Made by a program: the position numbers and the translations under genes
Origin: Clostridium manihotivorum
GTDB taxonomy: Bacteria; Bacillota; Clostridia; Clostridiales; Clostridiaceae
Direction: 5' to 3'
Assembly: GCF_004015185.1 (NCBI RefSeq)
Contig: NZ_CP025746.1
Coordinates: forward strand, 1,302,001 to 1,366,000
DNA: 64,000 nucleotides
Shown here: positions 36,656 through 45,920 of the stretch, piece after piece
Numbering within the stretch: position 1 is the stretch's first letter
Layout of the letters: each line of letters begins with the position of its first letter
Notes under the pieces: model-generated
Told to the model about the DNA's origin: nothing
Databases searched by the model: none
Seen by the model: only the letters and a program-made list of their open reading frames with translations

Positions 36656-36671
36656 TAAGAAGGTGAGTATC

Positions 36672-36791
36672 GTGAAATATATAGTGCCTAAGAAGCAATT
36701 TAAGAAATGCAGTAAATGTGAATATGGTACAAAGCTACATGAGGGCAAAATATATTGTCCTTTTTTTAGTTGCTTTAAAAAAGGTGAATAA
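36672..36791 (+). CDS. Small zinc-ribbon protein
   Basis: A 39-residue protein with four cysteines in two groups (CSKCEYG and YCPFFSC), from a GTG after AAGGTGAG. First gene of the late leader; function unknown. Confidence 0.55.
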   Translation: MKYIVPKKQFKKCSKCEYGTKLHEGKIYCPFFSCFKKGE

Positions 36792-36807
36792 CTAGGTGGT
36801 GATATTT

Positions 36808-37218
36808 ATGAGTGGTAATCAAGGAAAAGGTGGAGGTAAGCCTTTAAAGTGGAAAAGTCCTAAAGAACTGCAAAATAAGATAGATGAATACTTTAAGTGG
36901 GCTGAAAATAATAAAAAACATGTATCAGTTACTGGTTTAGCATGGTGGTTAAGGTGTGATAGATCAACATTGCTAAACTATGAAAATGCTGAGGAAAATG
37001 GATGGTTGAATAGACTCAATTATGAAACAAAGATGAAGTATGTAAGCGCGATAAAAGAAGCCAAGTTGAGAATAGAAGCAGAGTACGAAGATAGGCTGTT
37101 TTATAAGAACTCAGTTACTGGTGCAATTTTTACTCTTAAGAATAATTATGGTTGGGTAGATAAACAAGAAATAGTTAACACAGATAATAATATTAATATA
37201 ACTTTGAAAGATGAATAA
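36808..37218 (+). CDS. terS: Terminase small subunit
   Basis: A 136-residue DNA-recognition subunit of the packaging motor: KSPKELQNKIDEYFKW, then VTGLAWWLRCDRSTLLNYE (helix-turn-helix) and FTLKNNYGWVDKQ, typical of terminase small subunits of Firmicute siphoviruses. AGGTGGTGAT precedes the ATG at 36,808. The large subunit follows after a roughly 200-base gap. Confidence 0.9.
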   Translation: MSGNQGKGGGKPLKWKSPKELQNKIDEYFKWAENNKKHVSVTGLAWWLRCDRSTLLNYENAEENGWLNRLNYETKMKYVSAIKEAKLRIEAEYEDRLFYKNSVTGAIFTLKNNYGWVDKQEIVNTDNNINITLKDE

Positions 37219-37415
37219 ATATACGATATTTAATGCATAAAAACACTATTTGTGTATATTTATACCGCATAAAATTCATGTTAGTAATTAAATATGGTGT
37301 TCAAATTGCTAGAATGGCTTTAATACTATGTTTGAAGCTATTTTTATTATTTCGTTAAAGATTTATTTAGCGAAATAATTTAAAAACGGTATGCATAACG
37401 AAGGAGGTGCTATAT

Positions 37416-38657
37416 GTGCCATCATTAAATATTAGTATATCGAAGAAGCTGTTTAATGAAGTTTACCTACCACAATTAGAAAACTATAGCACAAGATTTA
37501 ATGTACTTTATGGTGGTGCTGGTTCTGGTAAATCTCATTTTGCTGTTCAAAAGATGATTTACAAGTATCTTAAATATCCAAATCGTAAGTGTTTGGTTAT
37601 AAGAAAAGTACAGGCTACATTAAGAGATTCTATCTTTTCTCTATTTAAATCTGTATTGGCAGATTGGCAGTTATACGACAGATGCGATATCAAGGATAGT
37701 TTATTAACTATAGAGCTTCCAAATGGCTCTATTTTTATTTTTAAAGGACTTGATGATCCTGAAAAGATTAAGTCTATAGCAGGCATTGATGATATATTAA
37801 TCGAAGAAGCTACAGAGTTAGGTTTGGATGATTACTCCCAACTTAACTTACGTTTAAGATCTAAAAACCCTTATAACCAAATACACGTCATGTTCAATCC
37901 AGTGTCAAAAGCAAATTGGGTATATAAACAATGGTTTAGTGCAAGTGGATATAATAAAGAGTCTACTGTAGTTTTACACACTACTTATAAAGATAATAAG
38001 TTCTTACCTCAAGAGTACATTGATGCACTTCTTGAGATGGAAAAGACTAATCCAATTTACTTTAGGATTTATGCGCTTGGTGAATTCGCTACTTTAGATA
38101 AGTTAATATACACTAACTGGAAGGTTAGAGAATTTGACTATAGGGACTTAATAAAGACTGATAGAAGTTTAAGAGCTTTGTTTGGCTTAGACTTCGGATA
38201 TATAAATGACCCTTCAGCTTTCATAGCTAACTTAGTAGGACTAGAGAAAAAGAAGATTTACATCTTTGATGAGTTCTACGAAAAAGGTCTTCTAAATGAT
38301 GAGATAGCAAAGAAGATAATTAGAAAAGGCTATCACAAAGAAGTAATAACTGCAGATAGCGCAGAGCAAAAGTCTATTGAAGAAATTAAACAAGCTGGTG
38401 TACATAGAATTAGACCAGCAAGAAAAGGTAAAGACAGTATTCTTAATGGTATTCAATTCATCCAGCAATTTGAAATAATAGTTCATCCTTCGTGCACTAA
38501 CACGATTGAAGAACTTAAAAACTATACATGGATTAAAGATAAAGTTACTGGTGAGTATATCAATAAACCAGTCGATAATTACAACCATTTGCTTGATGCA
38601 CTTAGGTATTCAGTTGAAGATGTTAAGAAGCCGAGGTTTAGACTAGATTTCGCTTAG
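37416..38657 (+). CDS. terL: Terminase large subunit
   Basis: A 413-residue packaging ATPase/nuclease of the PBSX/SPP1 type. Walker A is YGGAGSGKSHF (K39), Walker B DDILIEEATEL, and a nuclease aspartate lies in LFGLDFGYINDPSAF, with a further acidic site (ITADSAEQKSI) and DNYNHLLDALRYS near the end. AAGGAGG lies 8 bases before the GTG at 37,416. The in-frame GTG at 37,407 overlaps it. Confidence 0.96.
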   Translation: MPSLNISISKKLFNEVYLPQLENYSTRFNVLYGGAGSGKSHFAVQKMIYKYLKYPNRKCLVIRKVQATLRDSIFSLFKSVLADWQLYDRCDIKDSLLTIELPNGSIFIFKGLDDPEKIKSIAGIDDILIEEATELGLDDYSQLNLRLRSKNPYNQIHVMFNPVSKANWVYKQWFSASGYNKESTVVLHTTYKDNKFLPQEYIDALLEMEKTNPIYFRIYALGEFATLDKLIYTNWKVREFDYRDLIKTDRSLRALFGLDFGYINDPSAFIANLVGLEKKKIYIFDEFYEKGLLNDEIAKKIIRKGYHKEVITADSAEQKSIEEIKQAGVHRIRPARKGKDSILNGIQFIQQFEIIVHPSCTNTIEELKNYTWIKDKVTGEYINKPVDNYNHLLDALRYSVEDVKKPRFRLDFA

Positions 38658-38660
38658 GAG

Positions 38661-40766
38661 GTGAGACCGATAGGACTATTTAATTTTACTAAGAAGAATG
38701 TTACTAAGGCTATAAATACAGCAAGGTCAAAGTTATATGAAGGATATTTTAATCAAGTTATAACGATACCTCCTAGTATGAATACATCTGATTTCTTAAG
38801 GGCATACGGTCAGATAGGTTGGTTATTTGCATGTGTCAATAGAATATCTCAAAATGTAGCTAGTAATGAGTGGAAGGCCTATAAAGGTGAAACAGTACAG
38901 CAAAGTTCATTAGCCTTAAACGTGCTTAAGAGACCTAATCCATTTATGTCTCAGTTTCAGCTTATGTGGAAGACTGTAGCTTTTTTAGAGCTAACAGGTA
39001 AGTGCTACTGGTACATTGCTAAAGATGGTATTGGAAGGCCTAAAGAAATATGGTGTATAAGTCCAATGGATATGTGGGTAGTACCAGATAAGGATAATTA
39101 CATTAAAGGGTATATGTATAAAGCTGGAGCTCAGCAAATACCTTTGTCTGTAGATGAGGTTATAGCTTTCCAACTTCCAGACTTAATAAACCCTTATAGC
39201 GGTGTAGGACCTTCACAAGCTGCAGCTAATGACCTAGAAGCTGATAAGTATACAAGCCAATATGTGAGAAACTTTTTCTATAATGATGCTAAGCCCGCAG
39301 GTATTGTCAACTTTCCAGATATAAGTGACGAAGACTACGAAAGGGCTAAAGCACAATGGAATGATAAATATAAAGGAGTTGAGAACTCCAACAAAATAGC
39401 TTTTGCTCGTGGTGGTGAAGTAACATTTACCCCAATCACCATGAACATAAAAGATCTAGACGTAAGTAACTTAAAGGATAAGAGTAGAGATGGTATCTTG
39501 GGAACATTCGGTGTACCTAAAAGCATATTAGGTATTACAGATGATGTTAATAGAGCTAATGCAGAAACTGCAGAATACACTTTTGCTAAGCATACTATTA
39601 AGCCTGTTTTACAGCTCATTCAAGATATTCTTAACAATGAGTATGTACCAATGTTTAAAGAACAGAGTGAGTTGAAGTTTGTTGATCCAGTTCCTGAAAA
39701 CAAGGAGTTTACTAAGTCGGTTCTTGATAGCCAAGTTGATAAGTCTATTACAAAGAATGAAGCAAGGGAAGTATTAAATAAGCTCCTAGGACTCAATTTA
39801 AAGCCTTTAATTGGTGGAGATGTAATATATCAGCCAGTCACTCAACAACCAATGGGAACAGCTCTACCGACTCAACAGAGTGCTCCTAAAGAAGATGATA
39901 AACCAGTTGAAGAAGAGCCACCTAACGAACCTACTAAAAGCGTAAAAAAAAACATGCTTTCAAAGGGAGTTAGGAAGAAAATTGCAAGGCTAATTGAAAA
40001 AAACAATAAGACTAGGCAAGAAGATTTTTTAAAACTTGCTGAGCCTTTGCAGAATGAATTTAATAAAATTATTAAAAGCTATTTCAATGATATGCAAAAA
40101 GATGTAGTAAGTAAAATACTTGATGGAAGTAAAGACCCTGTGGACCTTAAGAAATGGAATAAGGAACTGCAGGATAAGACAATAGCTTTATATGTAAAAT
40201 GCTTCAAAGCTGGTGGTGAGTCAGTTGTAAATGAGTTTAAGGATATAGGTAATTACATTCACAAAGACACTGGAGTAAGCTTTAATATAAAAGATCCTAA
40301 GGTACAACAAAGGATTAAGAATAAAGTATCTAATATAACGAAGGTTAATGATGATACGAAGGACAGAGTTAAGGATATTATAGAAGACCTGTATAATAGC
40401 GAAGATGATTTCACTATTAGAGAGATAGCTAAGAAGATTGCTGCAGAAGATTTCTATGAGTTTAGTCCAGCAAGAGCCAAAACAGTAGCGCAAACTGAAA
40501 CTATGACAAGTTTAAATCAAGCTACGATCGAAGGTTATAAACAGAATAGTGACTTAATAGACGGCAAGGCATGGCTACCATCTTATCATAATACACGGCA
40601 ATCTCATATTGATGCAGGGAATGAGTACAGCATGGATAGTCCAATATCTGTAGATGAACCTTTTAATGTAGGTGGATATGATTGTGAATGCCCTGGTGAC
40701 GATAGCTTACCAGCTTCAGAGGTTGTTAATTGTGCTTGTTGTATGAGCCCAGTAATAAATATTTAG
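38661..40766 (+). CDS. Portal protein fused to MuF-type head morphogenesis domain
   Basis: A 701-residue protein. Residues about 1-410 are an HK97-type portal (FLRAYGQIGWLFACVNRISQNVASNEW, then DLINPYSGVGPSQAAANDLEADK and PKSILGITDDVNRANAETAEY). A charged Pro-rich linker near 420-440 leads to a C-terminal MuF domain ending in GYDCECPGDDSLPASEVVNCAC. The two are usually separate genes. The GTG at 38,661 directly abuts AGGAG; an ATA at 38,670 has ideal spacing, so the true start is uncertain. Confidence 0.92.
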   Translation: MRPIGLFNFTKKNVTKAINTARSKLYEGYFNQVITIPPSMNTSDFLRAYGQIGWLFACVNRISQNVASNEWKAYKGETVQQSSLALNVLKRPNPFMSQFQLMWKTVAFLELTGKCYWYIAKDGIGRPKEIWCISPMDMWVVPDKDNYIKGYMYKAGAQQIPLSVDEVIAFQLPDLINPYSGVGPSQAAANDLEADKYTSQYVRNFFYNDAKPAGIVNFPDISDEDYERAKAQWNDKYKGVENSNKIAFARGGEVTFTPITMNIKDLDVSNLKDKSRDGILGTFGVPKSILGITDDVNRANAETAEYTFAKHTIKPVLQLIQDILNNEYVPMFKEQSELKFVDPVPENKEFTKSVLDSQVDKSITKNEAREVLNKLLGLNLKPLIGGDVIYQPVTQQPMGTALPTQQSAPKEDDKPVEEEPPNEPTKSVKKNMLSKGVRKKIARLIEKNNKTRQEDFLKLAEPLQNEFNKIIKSYFNDMQKDVVSKILDGSKDPVDLKKWNKELQDKTIALYVKCFKAGGESVVNEFKDIGNYIHKDTGVSFNIKDPKVQQRIKNKVSNITKVNDDTKDRVKDIIEDLYNSEDDFTIREIAKKIAAEDFYEFSPARAKTVAQTETMTSLNQATIEGYKQNSDLIDGKAWLPSYHNTRQSHIDAGNEYSMDSPISVDEPFNVGGYDCECPGDDSLPASEVVNCACCMSPVINI

Positions 40767-40823
40767 TGGTAATAAGAGGAATTTGTCCTTTTTTGTAGAA
40801 TTTAATCTATAAAAAAGGAGGCG

Positions 40824-41771
40824 ATGAATTTGACATCAAAAAATGAAAAGATTAAGGAAGTATTAGAGAAAGAAATAATTGAAGAAGAAGAATGTTTTGT
40901 TATTATGCCTATAAGTGATCCAGATGGTTATAAAACAGGGCATTTTAAAATGGTCTATGATGATATTTTTAAGAAAGCTATCATAGATGCAGGGTTTAAG
41001 CCATATAGAGCAGATGATTCAAAGTCAGGTAACATGATTCAAATAGATATCGTAAAGAGAATAATAGAAGCTCCTATGGCAATCTGCGATTTGAGCAGTA
41101 AAAACCCTAATGTATTATTTGAATTGGGTATAAGGCAAGCCTTTGATAAACCAGTTTTATTGGTTCAAGAAGTTGGCAACGGAAGAATTTTTGATATAAA
41201 TACAATTAATACTTATGAATATAAAAAAGAATGTATATACTCAGAAGTTTTGAACGACCAACGTGAAATAAGTTCAATGCTAAAGGCAACATATGAAAGC
41301 CATTCAAAGGGTGTTGGTATAAACTCCTTAATAAGATTGATAAATATTTCGCCTGCAGTATATAATACTACAGGCAAAGTTGATTCTGATGAGATGTTAA
41401 AGGTAATATTTAGTGAAATTTCAGGGCTGAAAAATGAGTTTTCAAGAAATAGGAGGAGTTTAAATATGAATAAACACTCTTATAGTTATGTTGAAATTGA
41501 AGATGAAGCAAGAAGTCTTTTGCAATCTATTAAAAATGTAGATGATTCTAAAAAATATTTACCTATTGATATTTATAAGAAAAATGCAGAACTTATTCTT
41601 TCTAGATGTGAAAAGTTCTTAAATAAATATGAAAATGAAGCTAGAAATTTAGGCTCTACGCAAATAAATAATTTGTTTGCTGATATTAGGTTGGAAAGTA
41701 TGGGATTGCAAATCGATCTTATACCTAATTATGTCATACAAAATGAACTTGAGATTGATGATGATATTTGA
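40824..41771 (+). CDS. TIR/deoxyribosyltransferase-like protein inserted in the late operon
   Basis: A 315-residue protein. Residues about 20-125 show a nucleoside deoxyribosyltransferase/TIR-like fold: CFVIMPISDPDGYKTGHF, then AICDLSSKNPNVLFELGIRQAF with a probable catalytic Glu. The rest is helical and unrecognised. It splits the normal portal-protease order and ends in its own terminator, the pattern of a moron gene. TIR-like domains in such settings often degrade NAD or sense nucleotides in antiphage defence; that role is inferred. Confidence 0.68.
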   Translation: MNLTSKNEKIKEVLEKEIIEEEECFVIMPISDPDGYKTGHFKMVYDDIFKKAIIDAGFKPYRADDSKSGNMIQIDIVKRIIEAPMAICDLSSKNPNVLFELGIRQAFDKPVLLVQEVGNGRIFDINTINTYEYKKECIYSEVLNDQREISSMLKATYESHSKGVGINSLIRLINISPAVYNTTGKVDSDEMLKVIFSEISGLKNEFSRNRRSLNMNKHSYSYVEIEDEARSLLQSIKNVDDSKKYLPIDIYKKNAELILSRCEKFLNKYENEARNLGSTQINNLFADIRLESMGLQIDLIPNYVIQNELEIDDDI

Positions 41772-41777
41772 TGAATG

Positions 41778-41806
41778 AAAAGACTTAGTAATAAGTCTTT
41801 TTTTTA
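41778..41806 (+). terminator. Terminator after the TIR-like gene
   Basis: A hairpin with arms AAAGACTTA and TAAGTCTTT is followed by TTTTT, inside the late operon. Confidence 0.78.
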
Positions 41807-41817
41807 TGTGAAAGAAG

Positions 41818-42714
41818 GTGAGAGTAATAGGTAAACAACTTAAACAGTTTGTCTTTGAAACAAAAGTCTTAGATGAACAAAATAGAATAATAGAAATGAT
41901 AGGAAGTACAGAGGATTTTGATAGAGTTGGAGACCGCATGTTTATGAATGGTGTGGTACTTGATAACTACTTGAGAAATCCTATTATTTTGCCTAATCAT
42001 GATTACCATTCACAAGCTATAGGAAAATCACTTTCAGTTAATGTAGTAGGAAGTAAGCTTATTTTTAAAATACAGTTTGCCGATACGGAGTTAGGTCGAG
42101 AGTGGTTTTATTTATATGCTAATAAGTTCATGAATGCAAGTTCAATCGGCTTTATAGGATTGGAGTACAAACCCAATAGTGAAGGTGGTTACGACTTTTT
42201 AAAGTGGGAGCTCTTAGAGTTATCCTTGGTAACTGTTCCGTGTAATCCTAATGCTATTCAAAGAGCCTATGAAGATAAAAAAATCTCCAAGGCTCTTTTT
42301 GATTTAATCAATAAAAACAATGAGGGGGATACAGACGATATGAAGGTTGAAGAAGTTCAAAAGCTTATTGATAAAGCTGTTGATGAAAAAGTAAAAGCAC
42401 TAGAAACCAAGCATTCTAATGAAATGTCAGCAAAGGTTAAGGAGATAGAAACTCTTAATGACAAGGTAAAAGAATTAGAAGACCAAGTTAAAGAAAAAGC
42501 TGGTGCTTCATTAAGCAAAGCAACTTTAGATTGCTTATGCAAAGCATGTGATGGAATTAGCGAACATGTTAAGTCAATTAAAGATATGTGTGATAATTCT
42601 AAGCCTAATAAAGATGGAGAAGAAGATGATGACGAGGCAAAGGAATACTCCGAAGAAGACATCCGAAAGATGGTCTCAGAAAATATAGAGAAATTACTTA
42701 AGGAGGCAAAATAA
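41818..42714 (+). CDS. Prohead protease with scaffold-like C-terminus
   Basis: A 298-residue protein. Residues about 1-160 are an HK97-type prohead protease (IIEMIGSTEDFDRVGDRMFMNGV, PNHDYHSQAIGKSL with catalytic His, NASSIGFIG with Ser). The C-terminal third is charged coiled coil (VQKLIDKAVDEKVKALE), as in protease-scaffold fusions. Like the portal, its GTG overlaps the ribosome binding site, and an ATA at 41,827 is better placed. The MCP follows at once. Confidence 0.9.
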   Translation: MRVIGKQLKQFVFETKVLDEQNRIIEMIGSTEDFDRVGDRMFMNGVVLDNYLRNPIILPNHDYHSQAIGKSLSVNVVGSKLIFKIQFADTELGREWFYLYANKFMNASSIGFIGLEYKPNSEGGYDFLKWELLELSLVTVPCNPNAIQRAYEDKKISKALFDLINKNNEGDTDDMKVEEVQKLIDKAVDEKVKALETKHSNEMSAKVKEIETLNDKVKELEDQVKEKAGASLSKATLDCLCKACDGISEHVKSIKDMCDNSKPNKDGEEDDDEAKEYSEEDIRKMVSENIEKLLKEAK

Positions 42715-42716
42715 TT

Positions 42717-43829
42717 ATGAAGTTAACAGAAAAGCAATTACAAGCAATTATAGCTAGTACAACTGAAGCTGTGTTACAAGAAAAAGGACTTGCTAATGCA
42801 ATAAGAAAAATCAAGTTCAGTGAAAAGAAACCTGATGAAATGACTAAGGAAGAAAAGACCTTAAGATACTTCCAAGCTAAGATGGACAATAACAGAGCTG
42901 AAATAATGAAGTATTGTGGTGGAGTTGAAAAAGACTTAACTGGAGGTACTGCAGGAAGTGGTCAAGAATTACTACCTACTGAATTCCAGGCAGATATCAT
43001 TGATAGAATAGTTGCGGATCCTAGAGCTCTAAGAAATATGTGTACAGTTGTACCAGTAACTTTCCGTAATGGTACTTGGCCTGTAGGAGCTACTGGTATC
43101 AATCTTACTTGGGAGTCTTCTGATACAAATCCATTAACTCCTACTAATCCAACATTCTCAAGTTTAGCTTATTCTGTAAGTAGATTAGACGGTTATACAG
43201 CAATAGCTAGAGATTTACTTTCAGATACACCAGTAAATCTTTATGGATATTTAGTAAAGCAGTATTCTAAGGCATTTGTTAAGGCCGAGAACTTAGCTAT
43301 CATGACTGGTTCAGGTACTAATCAACCTACAGGAATAGTTAATACTCCAGGAATACTAACCGTACCAAGTATAAATGCTGGCGGAAGCAATGTATTGTCA
43401 TGTGATGATTTAGTAGGCCTTCCATACTATGTAGATGTTACTTACAGAGATGGAGCAGCATATTATATGAACACAGGTGCAGTAAGGCAAGCTAAGTTGA
43501 TGAAGGATACACAAGGTAGATATTTGTGGGTAGATGGAGATATAACTAAAGGTAGACCAGCAACTTTTAATGGTTTCCCTGTATATGAGTTCACTTCTAT
43601 ATTCCCTGAAAATCTAACAGTAAATGCAAAAACAACTTGTTCTGAGCTGCTATTTGGTAATTTGGAATACTATTATCTATTTGATAAAGGTGAAATGGGA
43701 AGCGAAATTAATACACAATCAGATCAAGCTTTCAAGAACCATGAAGCACTTGTTAAGATGTGGGAGAGACTTGACGGTAAGTTATCTATCCCTAAGTCAT
43801 TTGCATTATTAACTGGTTTCCTAAAGTAG
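42717..43829 (+). CDS. Major capsid protein, HK97 fold
   Basis: A 370-residue major head protein of the HK97 family: TAGSGQELLPTEFQADIIDRI, the RLDGYTAIARDLLSDTP segment, IMTGSGTNQPTGIV and a C-terminal DGKLSIPKSFALLTGF. A helical N-terminal segment (about residues 1-85) is the delta domain, presumably removed by the protease upstream. AGGAGG precedes the ATG. Confidence 0.95.
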   Translation: MKLTEKQLQAIIASTTEAVLQEKGLANAIRKIKFSEKKPDEMTKEEKTLRYFQAKMDNNRAEIMKYCGGVEKDLTGGTAGSGQELLPTEFQADIIDRIVADPRALRNMCTVVPVTFRNGTWPVGATGINLTWESSDTNPLTPTNPTFSSLAYSVSRLDGYTAIARDLLSDTPVNLYGYLVKQYSKAFVKAENLAIMTGSGTNQPTGIVNTPGILTVPSINAGGSNVLSCDDLVGLPYYVDVTYRDGAAYYMNTGAVRQAKLMKDTQGRYLWVDGDITKGRPATFNGFPVYEFTSIFPENLTVNAKTTCSELLFGNLEYYYLFDKGEMGSEINTQSDQAFKNHEALVKMWERLDGKLSIPKSFALLTGFLK

Positions 43830-43891
43830 TTTTTATATAGAGCAGGAGGGCTTTATAGCTTTTCTTGCTCGTATTGATTGGAGGAATAAGC

Positions 43892-44032
43892 ATGAGAATA
43901 AAGATGTTAACAACAGTTTCAAGGACTGAATTAGGTATGATGTCAGACTTAAGGGAAGGCGAAGTTTATAACATAGATGATGAACTAGCAAATAAGCTAA
44001 TTGAAGATGATAAGGCAGAATTCGATATTTAG
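43892..44032 (+). CDS. Small hypothetical protein after the capsid gene
   Basis: A 46-residue acidic protein (REGEVYNIDDELANKLIEDDKA) with GGAGG upstream. Such small proteins after the capsid gene are frequent; some are head-fibre or decoration factors. No clear family. Confidence 0.6.
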   Translation: MRIKMLTTVSRTELGMMSDLREGEVYNIDDELANKLIEDDKAEFDI

Positions 44033-44043
44033 GAGGAAAAGCT

Positions 44044-44193
44044 ATGAAGTGTGTAAAGATAACAGTACCATTCCAAAATTATAGAGTTGATGATATAGCA
44101 GCATTTGAGGATAAAGTAGCTGATAAGGTTATAGACAAAGGATTCGGAGAAGAAGTAGAAGCTGAAAGCACAAAAATAGAGAAAAAGAAGTAG
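44044..44193 (+). CDS. Small hypothetical protein
   Basis: A 49-residue highly charged protein with a Lys-rich end, preceded by AGGAGG. It lies just before the head-tail connector gene. Function unknown. Confidence 0.55.
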   Translation: MKCVKITVPFQNYRVDDIAAFEDKVADKVIDKGFGEEVEAESTKIEKKK

Positions 44194-44203
44194 GTGAGTG
44201 CAT

Positions 44204-44788
44204 ATGGCACTAGTTGCTTTAAGTGATGTAAAAAGTTATCTAGGAATTTCAATTATAGATACTACAGATGATAACTTTTTAAATCTACTAATAAGCGGTG
44301 TTCAGGAAATGGTAGAAAACTATTGTGAAAGACATTTTGAAGTTAATACCTATACTGAACAGCACATAATAAATCATAAGATTTTTACTAGGGAATATCC
44401 TATTAAGTCTGTTGATAAGATTACTAGATTTGGTACAGGTGTAATTAATTTAGATACCAATGAAGTAACCAATTATAAAATAGTTAATTCTTATATAGAC
44501 TTACTAGATTATCAATACTTAACAATGTCCAACAGACTAAATTATTTAAACTCTGAGGAAAGCTATGTTGAAATTACTTATACAGCTGGTTATGATACTG
44601 TACCTTTTGACCTTCAGCTTGCGGTTATTAAGCTTGTAGTTTTAGAGTATAAGAAGTCCAGGGAGGATAGACTTGGAGTTGAGAGCGAGAGAGAAGGGGC
44701 AGTACAAAGGGTATACGAGAAGAAAGATAGTGAGATGCCTTTAGAGATTGAAAAGGTACTAATAAGGTATAAGAAGGTAAGCCTATGA
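44204..44788 (+). CDS. Head-tail connector protein (gp6-like)
   Basis: A 194-residue connector: LVALSDVKSYLGISIIDTTDDNFLNLLISGVQEMVENYCER and the C-terminal DLQLAVIKLVVLEYKKSRED are typical of gp6/YqbG-like adaptor proteins. The ATG at 44,204 follows TAGGTGAG. Overlaps the next gene by 4 bases (ATGA). Confidence 0.85.
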   Translation: MALVALSDVKSYLGISIIDTTDDNFLNLLISGVQEMVENYCERHFEVNTYTEQHIINHKIFTREYPIKSVDKITRFGTGVINLDTNEVTNYKIVNSYIDLLDYQYLTMSNRLNYLNSEESYVEITYTAGYDTVPFDLQLAVIKLVVLEYKKSREDRLGVESEREGAVQRVYEKKDSEMPLEIEKVLIRYKKVSL

Positions 44789-45084
44789 TCCTTAGAGATA
44801 AGATTGATATATTAAAACCAGTTCAAACCAAGGATGAAAGCATTGGAAGAGTAATAACAACTTATCCAATAGATAGAAGTATAAGAGCTGACTTCCAACC
44901 TTTAACCTATAATATTCAGAGAAAACCTTATGGAATAACTGATAAAACATCACATCTTATATTCTGTAAGGATTTTGGTATAACTGCAGCTAATAGAATA
45001 GGATTTGAAGGAAAGCAGTATAGTATAGACTCTATACTATACTATAAGAGCCATATAGAAATTTATGTCCAGGTGGTGATATAA
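44785..45084 (+). CDS. Head-tail joining/closure protein
   Basis: A 99-residue protein resembling SPP1 gp16-type head-closure proteins: LRDKIDILKPVQTKDESIGRVITTYPID, then ADFQPL and IDSILYYKSHIEIYV. The gene order supports the call. Confidence 0.8.
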   Translation: MILRDKIDILKPVQTKDESIGRVITTYPIDRSIRADFQPLTYNIQRKPYGITDKTSHLIFCKDFGITAANRIGFEGKQYSIDSILYYKSHIEIYVQVVI

Positions 45085-45087
45085 GCT

Positions 45088-45498
45088 ATGGATGATATTG
45101 ATAAAGCTCTTGAGGATTGGAAAAGAAGAGTAGATGAGAAAACAAAGTCTATAGTATCTCAATTCGATAAAGGTATTGTAAAAGCTGCCTTTTTTGCTGA
45201 AGGAAAAGCTAAGGAAAATGCTATGAACGAAATTTATAATACACCTGTACCTACTACTAAAAGTGGTAAGCCAAAATGGAAAAGAACAGGATTATATAAA
45301 GCTTCTATAGGAAGTGGTATCAATCCAGATAAAGAGCACTCAGGAATACTATTTAATAGTGTTCCATATGCTAAGCATTTAGAATTTGGTACATCAAGGG
45401 GTATTAAAGGCAAATACATTTTAACCAATGCTATAACTAAGAATGTAGCAGATATAAAGAATATAATAAAACAGCATATAAGAGAGGTGACTAAATAG
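45088..45498 (+). CDS. HK97 gp10-type tail-completion protein
   Basis: A 136-residue protein with an N-terminal helix, then KRTGLYKASIGSGIN and VPYAKHLEFGTSRG, the hallmark of HK97 gp10-like tail-completion proteins. Its stop overlaps the next GTG start. Confidence 0.85.
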   Translation: MDDIDKALEDWKRRVDEKTKSIVSQFDKGIVKAAFFAEGKAKENAMNEIYNTPVPTTKSGKPKWKRTGLYKASIGSGINPDKEHSGILFNSVPYAKHLEFGTSRGIKGKYILTNAITKNVADIKNIIKQHIREVTK

Positions 45499-45887
45499 TG
45501 GTTGACATAAGACCTGAGGTATATGCGATACTAAAAACTATAGCACCTACTTATCCAGAATATCCAGAAATTCTCACTCAATGCGCTGAGGCTAATAATC
45601 CGGTACCACAAGAATATTTTCCTATGATTAGTTATTTTGATAGTGGTCATGATAGTGACAGTTACTTTGATGGTAAAGCTACTACAGATGATATTGAGGT
45701 AACTATAGATTGTTGGGAAAGACAAGACTTTAATACTGGAGAATTTAAGGAAATTTACTTTGATGTAGATAGATTGATGAGGAATAATGGATTTCGCAGA
45801 ACTATGTATTTGAAACAAAGCGAAGATGATACTAGAATAGTTCATCATTCAATGAAATATAAAAAGCTCAAAGAAGAAACACCGTAA
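45498..45887 (+). CDS. Probable tail terminator protein
   Basis: A 129-residue protein with no strong motif. Its position between gp10 and the major tail protein, and its size, fit the tail-terminator (SPP1 gp17-like) family. Ends in a short terminator hairpin. Confidence 0.6.
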   Translation: MVDIRPEVYAILKTIAPTYPEYPEILTQCAEANNPVPQEYFPMISYFDSGHDSDSYFDGKATTDDIEVTIDCWERQDFNTGEFKEIYFDVDRLMRNNGFRRTMYLKQSEDDTRIVHHSMKYKKLKEETP

Positions 45888-45900
45888 AGGTGTTTTATTT
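45877..45900 (+). terminator. Terminator or processing hairpin after the tail-terminator gene
   Basis: AAACACCGTAAAGGTGTTTT forms a tight hairpin with a T-rich tail overlapping the stop codon. Confidence 0.6.
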
Positions 45901-45920
45901 ATTATGAGGGGGTTAATTTA

